NCBI RefSeq assembly: GCF_019469205.1 | Contig: NZ_CP048265.1 | Coordinates: forward strand, 868,001-932,000 | From: Gilliamella sp. ESL0405 | GTDB taxonomy: Bacteria > Pseudomonadota > Gammaproteobacteria > Enterobacterales > Orbaceae | Direction of reading: 5' to 3' | DNA length: 64,000 nt | Shown here: positions 1 to 8,710 of the stretch, one piece after another | Position numbering within the stretch: position 1 is the first letter of the stretch | Layout: every line of letters starts with the position of its first letter | Notes under the pieces: generated by a model | What the model was told of the DNA's origin: nothing | Databases searched by the model: none | Seen by the model: only the letters and a program-made list of their open reading frames with translations | Position numbers and translations under genes: made by a program

Positions 1-47
1 GTTGTTTTGAAGATAAAGATATAAGAAAAAGACTAATAACAAAAGAA

Positions 48-1358
48 GACCCTATCCTAAATTTTGTGTATTTGCCATTTAGAGGTGGCGAGTCATTCTG
101 TCACCAAATTCTATAATAAATCGATTCATCGCACTCTTCCAGTTTTGAATAGGCATAGTCCATTTTTTAGATGCTTGTTGTATCGCTAAATAGATGACCT
201 TTTTAACTGAGTCATCAGCCGGGAATACCTTTCTTTTCTTGATAGCATGACGAATAACACTATTTAAAGACTCTATCGCATTGGTGGTATAAATCGCTTT
301 GCGAATATCCTGAGGATAAACAAAGAAGGTACTGAGATTTTCCCAGTGTCTGCGCCAAGATTGACCAATATACGGGTACTTATCATCCCAATTCTCCTCA
401 AAATGAGCCAGTGCCTGTAATGCCTGTTCTTCGGTTGAAGCCTGATATATCATCTTTAAATCTTTGGTGAGTTCTTTGTAATCTTTCCAACTCACAAATT
501 TCAAACTACTTCGCACCATATGGATGATACAGAGTTGAATTTTAGTATCAGGATACACTGCATTAATCGCATCCGGAAAGCCCTTTAATCCATCTATACA
601 AGCAATTAAGATATCTTCAACACCTCGATTTTTAAGTTCTGTGAGTACTGACAGCCAGAATTTGGCACCTTCATTTTCTGCCATCCATAAGCCAAGCAGT
701 TCCTTTTTATCTTCCATATTGATGGCTAGAGCAAGAAAAACGGATTTATTGATGATACTTCCATCTTGTTTCACTTTGACCACAATACAGTCCAAATAAA
801 TAATTGGATACAGATTCTCAAGTGGGCGATTTTGCCATTCGACCACTTGCTCTTTTACTGAATCTGTCACTTTAGAAATCAGAGTCGGAGAGATATCAAC
901 ATCATACATCTCTTTGAATGTGTTGGTAATTTCTTTTGTTGTCATACCTTTGGCATACAAAAAGAGAATTTGATGATTAATTTTATCGATGCGTGTTTGA
1001 TGCTTTTTGACCAGCTGAGGTTCAAAACGACTTTCACTATCTCGTGGAATGGCTAGCTCTAATTCACCATCATCACTTATAACCGTTTTTTTACTATAAC
1101 CGTTACGAGTATTGCTACCTTGTTTTTTCTGATGTTTTTCATGACCTAAATGCTGTGCCATTTCTTCATTTAACGCCGTTTCAATCACCAATTTATTCAT
1201 AAAGCCCGTTAATTTGCCTAAATCTTCCTGAGTTTTAATGCCTTTGGCGAGCTCTGCGGCCATTTCTCTTAGTTTTTTTCGTCCATTTATATCTACCCAT
1301 TTTTTACTCGTTAGAGTAGTTCAAAAATAGGCAAATACACAAATTTATTTATAGGGTC
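48..1358 (-). mobile_element. IS256-family insertion sequence
   Basis: About 1.3 kb, bounded by imperfect inverted repeats at 48-76 and 1330-1358. They match at 24 of 29 positions when one is reverse-complemented, with the outer ends GACCCTAT and the inner ends TTTGTGTATTTGCC identical. It contains one transposase gene. The 8 bp directly outside each repeat (CAAAAGAA and TTTCTCTT) are not identical, so no target-site duplication is evident; either the insertion is old or the flanks have been rearranged. It lies just beyond the decayed end of the WGR gene array. Confidence 0.88.
79..1263 (-). CDS. IS256-family transposase, probable N-terminal frameshift
   Basis: DDE-type transposase that catalyses movement of the surrounding element. 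The 394-residue frame has family landmarks: an HLGHEK segment near residue 40, catalytic Asp in the YLDCIVVKV and ACIDGLKGF segments, and Glu in TTNAIESLN. The ATG at 1263 begins at AAELAKG, but members I recall start earlier, with MDEKKLR or similar. Such a start is present at 1286, but the run of A after GACG has seven bases where eight would keep the frame, so translation from 1286 meets TAA after five codons. Either transcriptional slippage restores the frame, or the protein starts at 1263 and lacks about eight residues, or the copy is crippled. Confidence 0.9.
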   Translation of the reverse strand: MAAELAKGIKTQEDLGKLTGFMNKLVIETALNEEMAQHLGHEKHQKKQGSNTRNGYSKKTVISDDGELELAIPRDSESRFEPQLVKKHQTRIDKINHQILFLYAKGMTTKEITNTFKEMYDVDISPTLISKVTDSVKEQVVEWQNRPLENLYPIIYLDCIVVKVKQDGSIINKSVFLALAINMEDKKELLGLWMAENEGAKFWLSVLTELKNRGVEDILIACIDGLKGFPDAINAVYPDTKIQLCIIHMVRSSLKFVSWKDYKELTKDLKMIYQASTEEQALQALAHFEENWDDKYPYIGQSWRRHWENLSTFFVYPQDIRKAIYTTNAIESLNSVIRHAIKKRKVFPADDSVKKVIYLAIQQASKKWTMPIQNWKSAMNRFIIEFGDRMTRHL

Positions 1359-1644
1359 TTTCTCTTGAATTTTTTATGATTTAGAAAATAAGTCTTGTAT
1401 TTAAGTTAAAATACAAATCTACTTAAATATTTTCTGAAATATATAGAACTGAAAGTTTTAATTGTGAGTTAATTTACTGAAATTTTTTAAAATTTTAATA
1501 ATTATATTAGTTTGTATTATTTAATTGAATTTCGATAAACTTATTTTTTTATTTTGAGAGGATAGAAGCTATTTTACTGCTTATTGTTTACATGTTTATT
1601 ATGTCAAGAACAATTTTTTAGAAAGGGCTGTTCTGTTGAAACTT
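1359..1644. other. Non-coding AT-rich stretch between IS and decayed WGR copy
   Basis: No convincing gene, RNA or promoter was found. The sequence probably includes unrecognisable remains of the sixth WGR gene, whose 5' end is still readable immediately to the right. Confidence 0.5.
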
Positions 1645-1740
1645 ATTACAACCTTAAAGCGCCGTATTTAAATTATCTTATTACTTAATATACCAAAATT
1701 TATTATTTACTTCATCAATGCATTTAAAAAAATGATTCAT
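1645..1740 (-). pseudogene. Decayed 5' end of a sixth WGR-domain gene
   Basis: Reading leftwards from the ATG at 1740 gives MNHFFKCIDEVNNKFWYIK and then a stop. This matches MNQYFECIDEVNNKFWYI of the first two intact neighbours. Without any gap the same frame continues as stop, stop, DNLNTAL, stop, G, against QKDNLYTVLYG in the intact genes. Homology fades near 1645. Between this start codon and the next gene's end lies exactly the 105-bp spacer seen between intact copies, so this is the head of a lost gene and not chance similarity. At least three in-frame stops are visible. Confidence 0.82.
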
Positions 1741-1845
1741 AGTGTTATGTTTTCCTAATACTTATCTTTTTTATATTTATCAGAATAATTTGACTTTATC
1801 CTGTTTATTGGGGCATAAGCCCCAATTAGTAAGCCTTTTTATTAA
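1741..1845 (-). repeat. WGR-array spacer, copy 1
   Basis: 105 bp, nearly identical to the other array spacers. It contains an 8-bp perfect stem at 1807-1814/1819-1826 (ATTGGGGC, loop ATAA, GCCCCAAT) and a TTATATTTATCAGAATAATTTG-like AT-rich block. In the direction of transcription the hairpin is not followed by a U-tract, so it looks more like an mRNA-processing or stability element than a classical terminator. Confidence 0.8.
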
Positions 1846-4800
1846 TTATAATTTGGCTAACTTTTCCTGCCAATATTCTTGATATTGTGGCAGGCGTTTT
1901 TGTGCTGTTTGGTATACCTGTTTTAGTTCAGTAGTATCGAGCTTTCTTTGCAGTTTCTCCATGGCATAATCTTGTTTTTTCTGCATCATGTATGCCCTAA
2001 ACAGTAGTGAGGCATCATACACTTCGCCCATATCCGGCGTAATTTTTTCAAGCTGTTTGATTGCCTGATAATTATCATCCTTATAAATCCCGGCACCTAA
2101 AGCCTCATCTAAATACATTATACCGGGCTTAGAGTAATCAATGTTTGGGCTTCCTTTAGGACTATCGAAGTAATAGTGTTGTTTTCGCAGTGCAAATAAT
2201 TTTTCCGTATCGGGGGATTGTCTATTCATTGCAACAGCAATCTTAGCAAAATCCATTACACCATAAATTAGCTGAGCTTGGTTTTTACCATAAATTCCCA
2301 TACCCACTTGATAGGGGGTGCCACTGAAATCAATCACGATTTTTTTTCCAAAGCAATACGCCTGTTCTGCACCCCAAATAAGAGTAGAGTCGGGATTTAT
2401 TTTATTCTGCACTTTATAAAATTGGATTATAGCGTCGAAAATGTAGGGATTCGTTATCGTTAATGGTGCAAAAATAATTGCTCTCCATGGGGAATCATAA
2501 GTTTCCAATTCTCTAACATCAAACCCGCGCTTTTTAGCTTGCAATGGTGTAATGATACAAGGTGGATTTTCGATAAAATCTTGCTCATTAATGATTAGCG
2601 ATTCGGAATCGCTTTCTGGTTTAGGTGAAATATTATAAATAATTGGCTGACCGCTAGCTTCTCCTTCCTCCTTAAGAGCGTCTAAAACTAAATTATGAAA
2701 ATCAGCATAAATTTCTTTTGCCAATGGATCAGTCGCATCACTAAACAACTCTTTTAGTTTTTTTAAGCTATATTTTTCGTTACCAAAAAGGCTCGAAGCG
2801 AGAGTAATAATTTTACGACTTTTATGAGGGATATCATCACTTTTAAAATAATCAGTCAGCGCCGCAAGATTTTGCGGTATTTTATAAAATTGACTGGATA
2901 AATTAGGTTGTTCTTGATAGCTCAATTGCAATAATGCAATCGCAACCGCTGTTTCTGGAGTAATCCCCCAATGTCTTTGCAACATTTTGCCAAAATAACT
3001 TGCCAAAAATTCGTGTTCATCATCGGTCTCAAGTGCAAATTTTATTGCCATATCCATATGTTTCACATCCGTCATTGCCAAAGCAATGGCAGCGAATGTG
3101 CCTGCGACAGAATTATCTTCATCTTGGAGATCTAAACAATGGTGAAATTTCTCCATTGTTAATTCAACAAATTTTCGTATTTTATCATGTAAACTTTCGT
3201 ACATGGCTGCTTTGCGGAAAAAAGCATGAGAGTCACTGGCTAATGCTGGGTATTCTTCAATAATATTGTTAAATGCACTGTAGAATTGAGGTTTTGCGAC
3301 GAAATAAATTCTTAGCCAATAACCCTCAAATATTTTTGAATAGCCTTTTGCCATTAAGCTATTTAAATAATCAAGTGCCTCTGAATATGCTTGTTCACTT
3401 TCTGACTTAAAGCGTAAATAGATATTACCATCAGGCATGGCTCGAGCGATAATAGCATCCGTTTCACAAAAAATATCTTGTTCTATCAACGATTCATAAT
3501 CATACATTATTTCAGATTGATTAGCATAATTATAATTATTATATCCATCGGTGATGAATTTTTTTTCCCATGCTCTTTTTTGATAAATTGCTGGAAGGTA
3601 TCCTCGTTGAACCAGCTCATTAATTTCCATTATAGCATAATCATATCGATAATTTTCCCACAAATATTGAGCTGAAATGAGTTTGAGCTCGTTAGCAAAA
3701 TCTGTTTGAGAGTATCCATAAGTCGGTATTAAAGACCACGTATGGTGTTCTATACCTTCATCGCCTGAATAAAGATATTTTTTTAATAACGCTAGAATCC
3801 TATCGGTAAAAGATTTTTGAATAAGGCAGGAAGTATCTAAATATTTTCTCAATAATATAGACAATAGCGTCACATCATACAGATCGGATTTTTCGAGTTG
3901 TTGAAGATATTCATCTATTTTTTCTAACTGCTCTTTGAGATAACTTTCGTTAATGCGTTTTTCAATTAATGGCTCTATTTCGCCTATAAATGTAATTTTA
4001 AAATAATTTGTCGCTAATCCATCAAAAAAGCCTTCATTAAGCATAGTTTCAAGTTTATGTTTAAGTATAGGGGTTAAATATTTTATAATTAACTTCGACT
4101 CATGATTTTGTGTATCACAGCTGAATTGAGCATAGCAAGTTGGATCGTTCTTATGAACTAAATTATAAATACCACTATCCCTGAAATTTTCTATTTTTAT
4201 ACCGAAACCATAGCTTTTTTTAGAAAGTCTATAAGGGGGGATATTACCTTTTCCTCCCGAGCGGATGCAATTCACTATTTCTTTCAAAAAGTGAATTATT
4301 TGAGCGGAAATATTTTCACATAATCCTTTAAAATACTCTTCAATCAACATATTTATCATGTTCAAATCGCTTGGATTATGAGAGAAAAGATATTTCAGAA
4401 CTCCTTGCGCATTTTTTCCTTTTACCATAATATTTGCTTCTTTAAGTGGTAAAAGATAAGCTAATAGCTCTAAATGGATTGGGCAAACCCGCCAAATAGA
4501 ATCAGAAAATATCATTTCAAGAAATTCTTTAATTAAATTTTGAAATTCTTTTTCCGACGAACTTAACGCTTTAAGCCTGTCTAAAGTAGCAACGACTTCG
4601 AATTGATAACCAAAGCGATTACCTTCTTCTATATGTATTTGTACTTTATTTTTTAGATTTTTAAATTCATTAATATTTCGACTATTAGTTGAATTAGACG
4701 TATTGCTAATGTTTGTTTTACGTAACTCTTCAAAATCAAATGGATTCGGTTCACCTTCATCAGCCCATTCATCGAGGTCAAACCACGGTTTTTCTTTACC

Positions 4801-5124
4801 GTCATCAATCACATCTTTGGGTGGTGTGGGTTTGGGGTGATATTTCGGTTTTGGGGCATCGGGCATTTTGATAATTTGACTTAATCGGGCAATCGCTGGC
4901 AATAGCGTTGCTGGTATGGTTTTTTCATGATAGCCCTTTTTAATTTTTGATTTTATTATTTTTATTGCTTCTTTTTCTGCTTCCTCCTGCGAAGCAAAGG
5001 TCTTGGTATGCTTTTGTCCTTCGGTTCCAATTTCACCATAAAGCACTGTGTAAAGATTGTCTTTTTGATCGATATACCAAAATTTATTATTCACTTCATC
5101 AATGCATTCAAAATATTGATTCAT
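1846..5124 (-). CDS. WGR-domain protein, array gene 1 (last in transcription order)
   Basis: 1092 residues, function unknown. Residues 1-75 form a WGR domain (KFWYI, LYTVLYGEIGTEG, then a basic helix rich in AEKEA/KSKIKKG). WGR domains in other families (PARPs, MolR/YehI-like proteins) contact nucleic acid. Next is a Pro-rich linker (KMPDAPKPKYHPKP) and an acidic EKPWFDLDEW segment to about residue 135. The long central region is probably alpha-helical. The C-terminal 240 residues contain GQPIIYNISPKP, FAPLTITNPYIFD and a closing TPR-like helix pair. No signal peptide or membrane segment. Module types (my labels): WGR type A, body type I, C-terminal type 1. Start chosen by alignment with its paralogues; AAGGA lies about 12 nt upstream. 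Confidence 0.85.
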   Translation of the reverse strand: MNQYFECIDEVNNKFWYIDQKDNLYTVLYGEIGTEGQKHTKTFASQEEAEKEAIKIIKSKIKKGYHEKTIPATLLPAIARLSQIIKMPDAPKPKYHPKPTPPKDVIDDGKEKPWFDLDEWADEGEPNPFDFEELRKTNISNTSNSTNSRNINEFKNLKNKVQIHIEEGNRFGYQFEVVATLDRLKALSSSEKEFQNLIKEFLEMIFSDSIWRVCPIHLELLAYLLPLKEANIMVKGKNAQGVLKYLFSHNPSDLNMINMLIEEYFKGLCENISAQIIHFLKEIVNCIRSGGKGNIPPYRLSKKSYGFGIKIENFRDSGIYNLVHKNDPTCYAQFSCDTQNHESKLIIKYLTPILKHKLETMLNEGFFDGLATNYFKITFIGEIEPLIEKRINESYLKEQLEKIDEYLQQLEKSDLYDVTLLSILLRKYLDTSCLIQKSFTDRILALLKKYLYSGDEGIEHHTWSLIPTYGYSQTDFANELKLISAQYLWENYRYDYAIMEINELVQRGYLPAIYQKRAWEKKFITDGYNNYNYANQSEIMYDYESLIEQDIFCETDAIIARAMPDGNIYLRFKSESEQAYSEALDYLNSLMAKGYSKIFEGYWLRIYFVAKPQFYSAFNNIIEEYPALASDSHAFFRKAAMYESLHDKIRKFVELTMEKFHHCLDLQDEDNSVAGTFAAIALAMTDVKHMDMAIKFALETDDEHEFLASYFGKMLQRHWGITPETAVAIALLQLSYQEQPNLSSQFYKIPQNLAALTDYFKSDDIPHKSRKIITLASSLFGNEKYSLKKLKELFSDATDPLAKEIYADFHNLVLDALKEEGEASGQPIIYNISPKPESDSESLIINEQDFIENPPCIITPLQAKKRGFDVRELETYDSPWRAIIFAPLTITNPYIFDAIIQFYKVQNKINPDSTLIWGAEQAYCFGKKIVIDFSGTPYQVGMGIYGKNQAQLIYGVMDFAKIAVAMNRQSPDTEKLFALRKQHYYFDSPKGSPNIDYSKPGIMYLDEALGAGIYKDDNYQAIKQLEKITPDMGEVYDASLLFRAYMMQKKQDYAMEKLQRKLDTTELKQVYQTAQKRLPQYQEYWQEKLAKL

Positions 5125-5229
5125 TGTTTTATGTTTTCCTTATACTTATCTTTTTTATATTTATCAGAATAATTTGAATTTATCCTGTTTATTGGGGCAT
5201 AAGCCCCAATTAGTAAGCCTTTTTATTAA
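5125..5229 (-). repeat. WGR-array spacer, copy 2
   Basis: 105 bp between array genes 1 and 2, almost identical to copy 1. Hairpin ATTGGGGC-ATAA-GCCCCAAT at 5191-5210. It also carries the AAGGAAAAC ribosome-binding region of array gene 1. Confidence 0.82.
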
Positions 5230-8200
5230 TTATAATTTCGCTAACTTTTCCTGCCAATATTCTTGATATTGTGGCAGACGTTTTTGTGCTGTTTGGTACA
5301 CCTGTTTTAGTTCAGTAGTATCGAGTTTTCTTTGTAGTGTCTCCATGGCATAATCTAGTTTTTTCTGCTGCATATATGCCATAAACAGCAGTGAGGCATC
5401 ATAGACTTCGCCCATATCCGAGGTGATTTTTTCAAGCTGTTTGATTGCCCGATAATTATCATCCTTATAAATCCCGGCACCTAAAGCCTCATCTAAATAC
5501 ATTATACCGGGCTTGGAGTAATCAATGTTTGGGCTTCCTTTGGGACTGTCGAAGTAATAGTATTGTTTTCGCAGGGCGAGTAATTTTTCTTTATCAGGCG
5601 CTTGTTTGTTCATTGCAACAGCAATCTTAGCAAAATCCATTACACCATAAATTAGTTGAGCTTGGTTTTTACCATAAATTCCCATACCCACCTTATAAGG
5701 GGTGCCACTGAAATCAATCACGATTTTTTTTCCAAAGCAATACGCCTGTTCTGCACCCCAAATAATAGTAGAGTCGGGATTTATTTTATTCTGCACTTTA
5801 TAAAATTGGATAATAGCGTCGAAAATGTAGGGATTCGTTATCGTTAATGGTGCAAAAATAATTGCTTTCCATGATGAATCATAAGTATATAATTCTCTAA
5901 CATCAAACTCCCGCTTTTTAGCTTGTAATGGCGTGATGATACAAGGTGGATTTTCGATAAAATCTTGCTCATCGATGATTAACGTTTCGGAGTCGCTTTT
6001 TGGCTTAGGTGAGATGTTATAAATAATTGGTTGACCGCTAACTTCATCTTCATCCTTAAGAGCTTCTAAAACTAAATCATGAAAATCTGCATATATCAAC
6101 TTTTCTTGCGGATCCGTTGCATTATTAAATAATTTTTTTAACTTTTTAAGACTATCACCAGGTTCACCAAAAAGATATTTTACTAAATAACTCAATTTAC
6201 AATATGGATTTTTTGGCTCGTTCATACTGTAATAATCGGTCAAACTAGCTAAATTTTGCGGAATTTTATAAAATTGACTGGATAACTCATACATATGTTG
6301 GCCTTGAGTTAATTGCAATAGAGCAATCGCAACCGCAGTTTCGGGCGTAATACCCCAATATTTTTCAAGAACAATACCAAAATTACCTGCCAAATATTCA
6401 TGGTCACCATCGGTTTCAAGTGCAAATTTAATAGCCAAATCCATATGTTTCACATCCGTCATTGCCAGGGCAATAGCAGCAAATGCTCCGGCGACTGAAT
6501 TATATTCATCTTGTAAATCAAAACTATAATCAAGTTCATACATGGTTAAGTCAACAAACTCTCTTATTTTATCATGTAAACTTTCGTACATGGCTGCTTT
6601 GCGGAAAAAGACATGTGAACAACAAGCTATTCCTCCTGCCCCTAGCTCTAATTCTTCAAAGTGTACATATTTTTTAACGTATTTAGCGAATTCAGAATAG
6701 TATTCAGGCTTGGCAACAAAATAAATATGAAGCCAATGCCCCTCGAATATATTTGAATAACCTTTTGCCATTAAGTTATTTAAATAATCAAGTGCATCGG
6801 AATATGCCTGTTCACTTTCTTGTTTAAAGCGTAAGTAAATTTCACCACCCGTTGGCATGGCTCTGGCGATAATGGTTTCAGTTTCACAAAAAACATCATT
6901 TTCAGTAAAAGTATCATAAAAACGTTCGGTTTCTGATTGATTGTCTGAATCGTCTTTTTTTCCTGGCTTGCTATCTCTAATGCCCAGCTTATCCCACGTT
7001 TGTTTTTGTAGAATTGCTGGTTCATATCCTTTATCAACTAAGTATTTGATATGTACATCTGCATATTTAAATGCAAAATTTTCCCATTCAAACTGTAAAT
7101 CAACTAAACGCCATTTGTTATAATCAAGATTGCAGTATTTTGTTAACAGAGAACATCCTTTCGATTCAGCCTCTTTCTCACCTGAATAAAGATATTTTTT
7201 TATTAATGCTAAAATTCTATCGGTATCATAATTATCAATAATGCCATTATAGGCAAAATATTCATCAATCGTGTCAGTTAGCAAATCTACATCATATTCA
7301 TCTGATTGCTCCAGATATTTTAGGTCTCTTTCAAGCTCAAGTATCTTGGTTTGTCGGTAGGTTTGTTCTATTGGTGTTTCGATAAAAATATTGTCCTTAT
7401 TGCAGAAAGCAATTCTAAAATAATGATCTGTAATACCTTCAAAAAAACCACTATCCAGCATTTTCTGGAGTTTTTCGGTAAGTAGTGGGATAAAATATTG
7501 ATTATTTATCTGATCACTATACTGAAGCGCATTATACTCTAGATCATTGATAGCAAACGATCGATAACTTTTGGGATTCTCGCCTCGAATTAAAGCGAGT
7601 ATTCTTAGATATCCTTCATCGAAGGTAATATAAAAACCATAAACATGATTTGGTAATTTGTAAGCTGGAATATTATCTTCACCACCAGCTCGAATTGTGT
7701 CAACAATGTGTTGTAATGCGCTAACTATTTTATCCACCATTTGTACCGGATAATCGGTAAGATATTGTTCAGCCAGATGATGAATAGAAACAGGACAGGT
7801 TTGATAACGATTAAAAATATATTTTAATACACCTTTAGATTCTCGTTCAGCTATTTGAATATTTGGATCAAGAATTGTTGAAAAATAAGTAATGCAATCA
7901 AAATGTATCGGAGCTATTTTCTCTATAAATTTTGAAAATATAATTCCTACAGTATTTTTGACTAAGGTATTAAATACTTCTATAGACGGACTTAATGTTT
8001 TCAATTCTTTAAATGTTGCTACCACATCAAAATTCACGCCCTGTTTTATATAGTTTCGAGATAATTCTCTTAAATCCAGATATTCTTTGCTACTTTTGGG
8101 TGATTGACTCACGTGTATTGGCGGCGACTCAATCACAGATTTTGCGGATGATGGACTAACCGATGTATTGGTTGATTTTGATATGTTTTTTTTTACAGAG

Positions 8201-8610
8201 GGTTTACGTAACTCGTCAAAATCAAATGGGTTAGGTTCACCTTCATCAACCCATTCGTCGAGGTAAAACCATGGTTTTTCTTTACCGTCATCAATCACAT
8301 CTTTGGGTGTTGTGGGTTTGGGGTGGTTTTTCGGTTTTGGGGCATCGGGCATTTTGACAATTTGACTCAATCGGGATATCGCTGGCAATAGCGTTGCTGG
8401 TATGGTTTTTTCTTGATAACCCTTTTTGATTTTTGATTTTATTATTTTGCAGGCTTCTTTTTCTGCTTCCGCCTGCGAGGCAAAGGTCTTCGTGTGCTTT
8501 TGTCCTTCGGTTCCAACCGCACCGTAAAGCACCGTGTAAAGGTTATCTTTTTGCTCGATATACCAAAATTTATTATTCACTTCATCAATGCATTCAAAAT
8601 ATTGGTTCAT
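5230..8610 (-). CDS. WGR-domain protein, array gene 2
   Basis: 1126 residues, function unknown. The N-terminus (MNQYFECIDEV, KFWYIEQKDNLYTVLYG) is the same WGR type A as array gene 1. The body is type II, shared with array genes 4 and 5: CCSHVFFRKAAMYESLHDK, LTMYELDYSFDLQDEY and LTQGQHMYELSSQF are signatures. The C-terminal 240 residues return to the type 1 sequence found in genes 1 and 3. The linker after the first EELRK-like motif is unique (NISKSTNTSVSPSS), so this is a variable hinge. It is probably cytosolic; no signal or membrane segments. Downstream of gene 3 by 100 bp and upstream of gene 1 by 105 bp, probably cotranscribed. Confidence 0.85.
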   Translation of the reverse strand: MNQYFECIDEVNNKFWYIEQKDNLYTVLYGAVGTEGQKHTKTFASQAEAEKEACKIIKSKIKKGYQEKTIPATLLPAISRLSQIVKMPDAPKPKNHPKPTTPKDVIDDGKEKPWFYLDEWVDEGEPNPFDFDELRKPSVKKNISKSTNTSVSPSSAKSVIESPPIHVSQSPKSSKEYLDLRELSRNYIKQGVNFDVVATFKELKTLSPSIEVFNTLVKNTVGIIFSKFIEKIAPIHFDCITYFSTILDPNIQIAERESKGVLKYIFNRYQTCPVSIHHLAEQYLTDYPVQMVDKIVSALQHIVDTIRAGGEDNIPAYKLPNHVYGFYITFDEGYLRILALIRGENPKSYRSFAINDLEYNALQYSDQINNQYFIPLLTEKLQKMLDSGFFEGITDHYFRIAFCNKDNIFIETPIEQTYRQTKILELERDLKYLEQSDEYDVDLLTDTIDEYFAYNGIIDNYDTDRILALIKKYLYSGEKEAESKGCSLLTKYCNLDYNKWRLVDLQFEWENFAFKYADVHIKYLVDKGYEPAILQKQTWDKLGIRDSKPGKKDDSDNQSETERFYDTFTENDVFCETETIIARAMPTGGEIYLRFKQESEQAYSDALDYLNNLMAKGYSNIFEGHWLHIYFVAKPEYYSEFAKYVKKYVHFEELELGAGGIACCSHVFFRKAAMYESLHDKIREFVDLTMYELDYSFDLQDEYNSVAGAFAAIALAMTDVKHMDLAIKFALETDGDHEYLAGNFGIVLEKYWGITPETAVAIALLQLTQGQHMYELSSQFYKIPQNLASLTDYYSMNEPKNPYCKLSYLVKYLFGEPGDSLKKLKKLFNNATDPQEKLIYADFHDLVLEALKDEDEVSGQPIIYNISPKPKSDSETLIIDEQDFIENPPCIITPLQAKKREFDVRELYTYDSSWKAIIFAPLTITNPYIFDAIIQFYKVQNKINPDSTIIWGAEQAYCFGKKIVIDFSGTPYKVGMGIYGKNQAQLIYGVMDFAKIAVAMNKQAPDKEKLLALRKQYYYFDSPKGSPNIDYSKPGIMYLDEALGAGIYKDDNYRAIKQLEKITSDMGEVYDASLLFMAYMQQKKLDYAMETLQRKLDTTELKQVYQTAQKRLPQYQEYWQEKLAKL

Positions 8611-8710
8611 TGTTTTATGTTTTCCTTATGGTTAATTTTTTATATTTATCAGAATAATTTGAATTTATCCTGTTTATTGGGGCATAAGCCCCTTTTTATG
8701 ATTTTATTTT
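8611..8710 (-). repeat. WGR-array spacer, copy 3 (shortened)
   Basis: 100 bp. The AT-rich block and the GGGGC-ATAA-GCCCC core (8679-8692) are kept, but the AATTAGTAAGCC segment next to the hairpin in copies 1, 2 and 4 is missing, so the stem is 5 bp here. The sequence next to the gene end differs accordingly. Confidence 0.75.

Noticed and set aside
40-1366. Target-site duplication around the IS256 element
   Set aside because: The 8-bp flanks outside the inverted repeats differ, so no duplication can be claimed.
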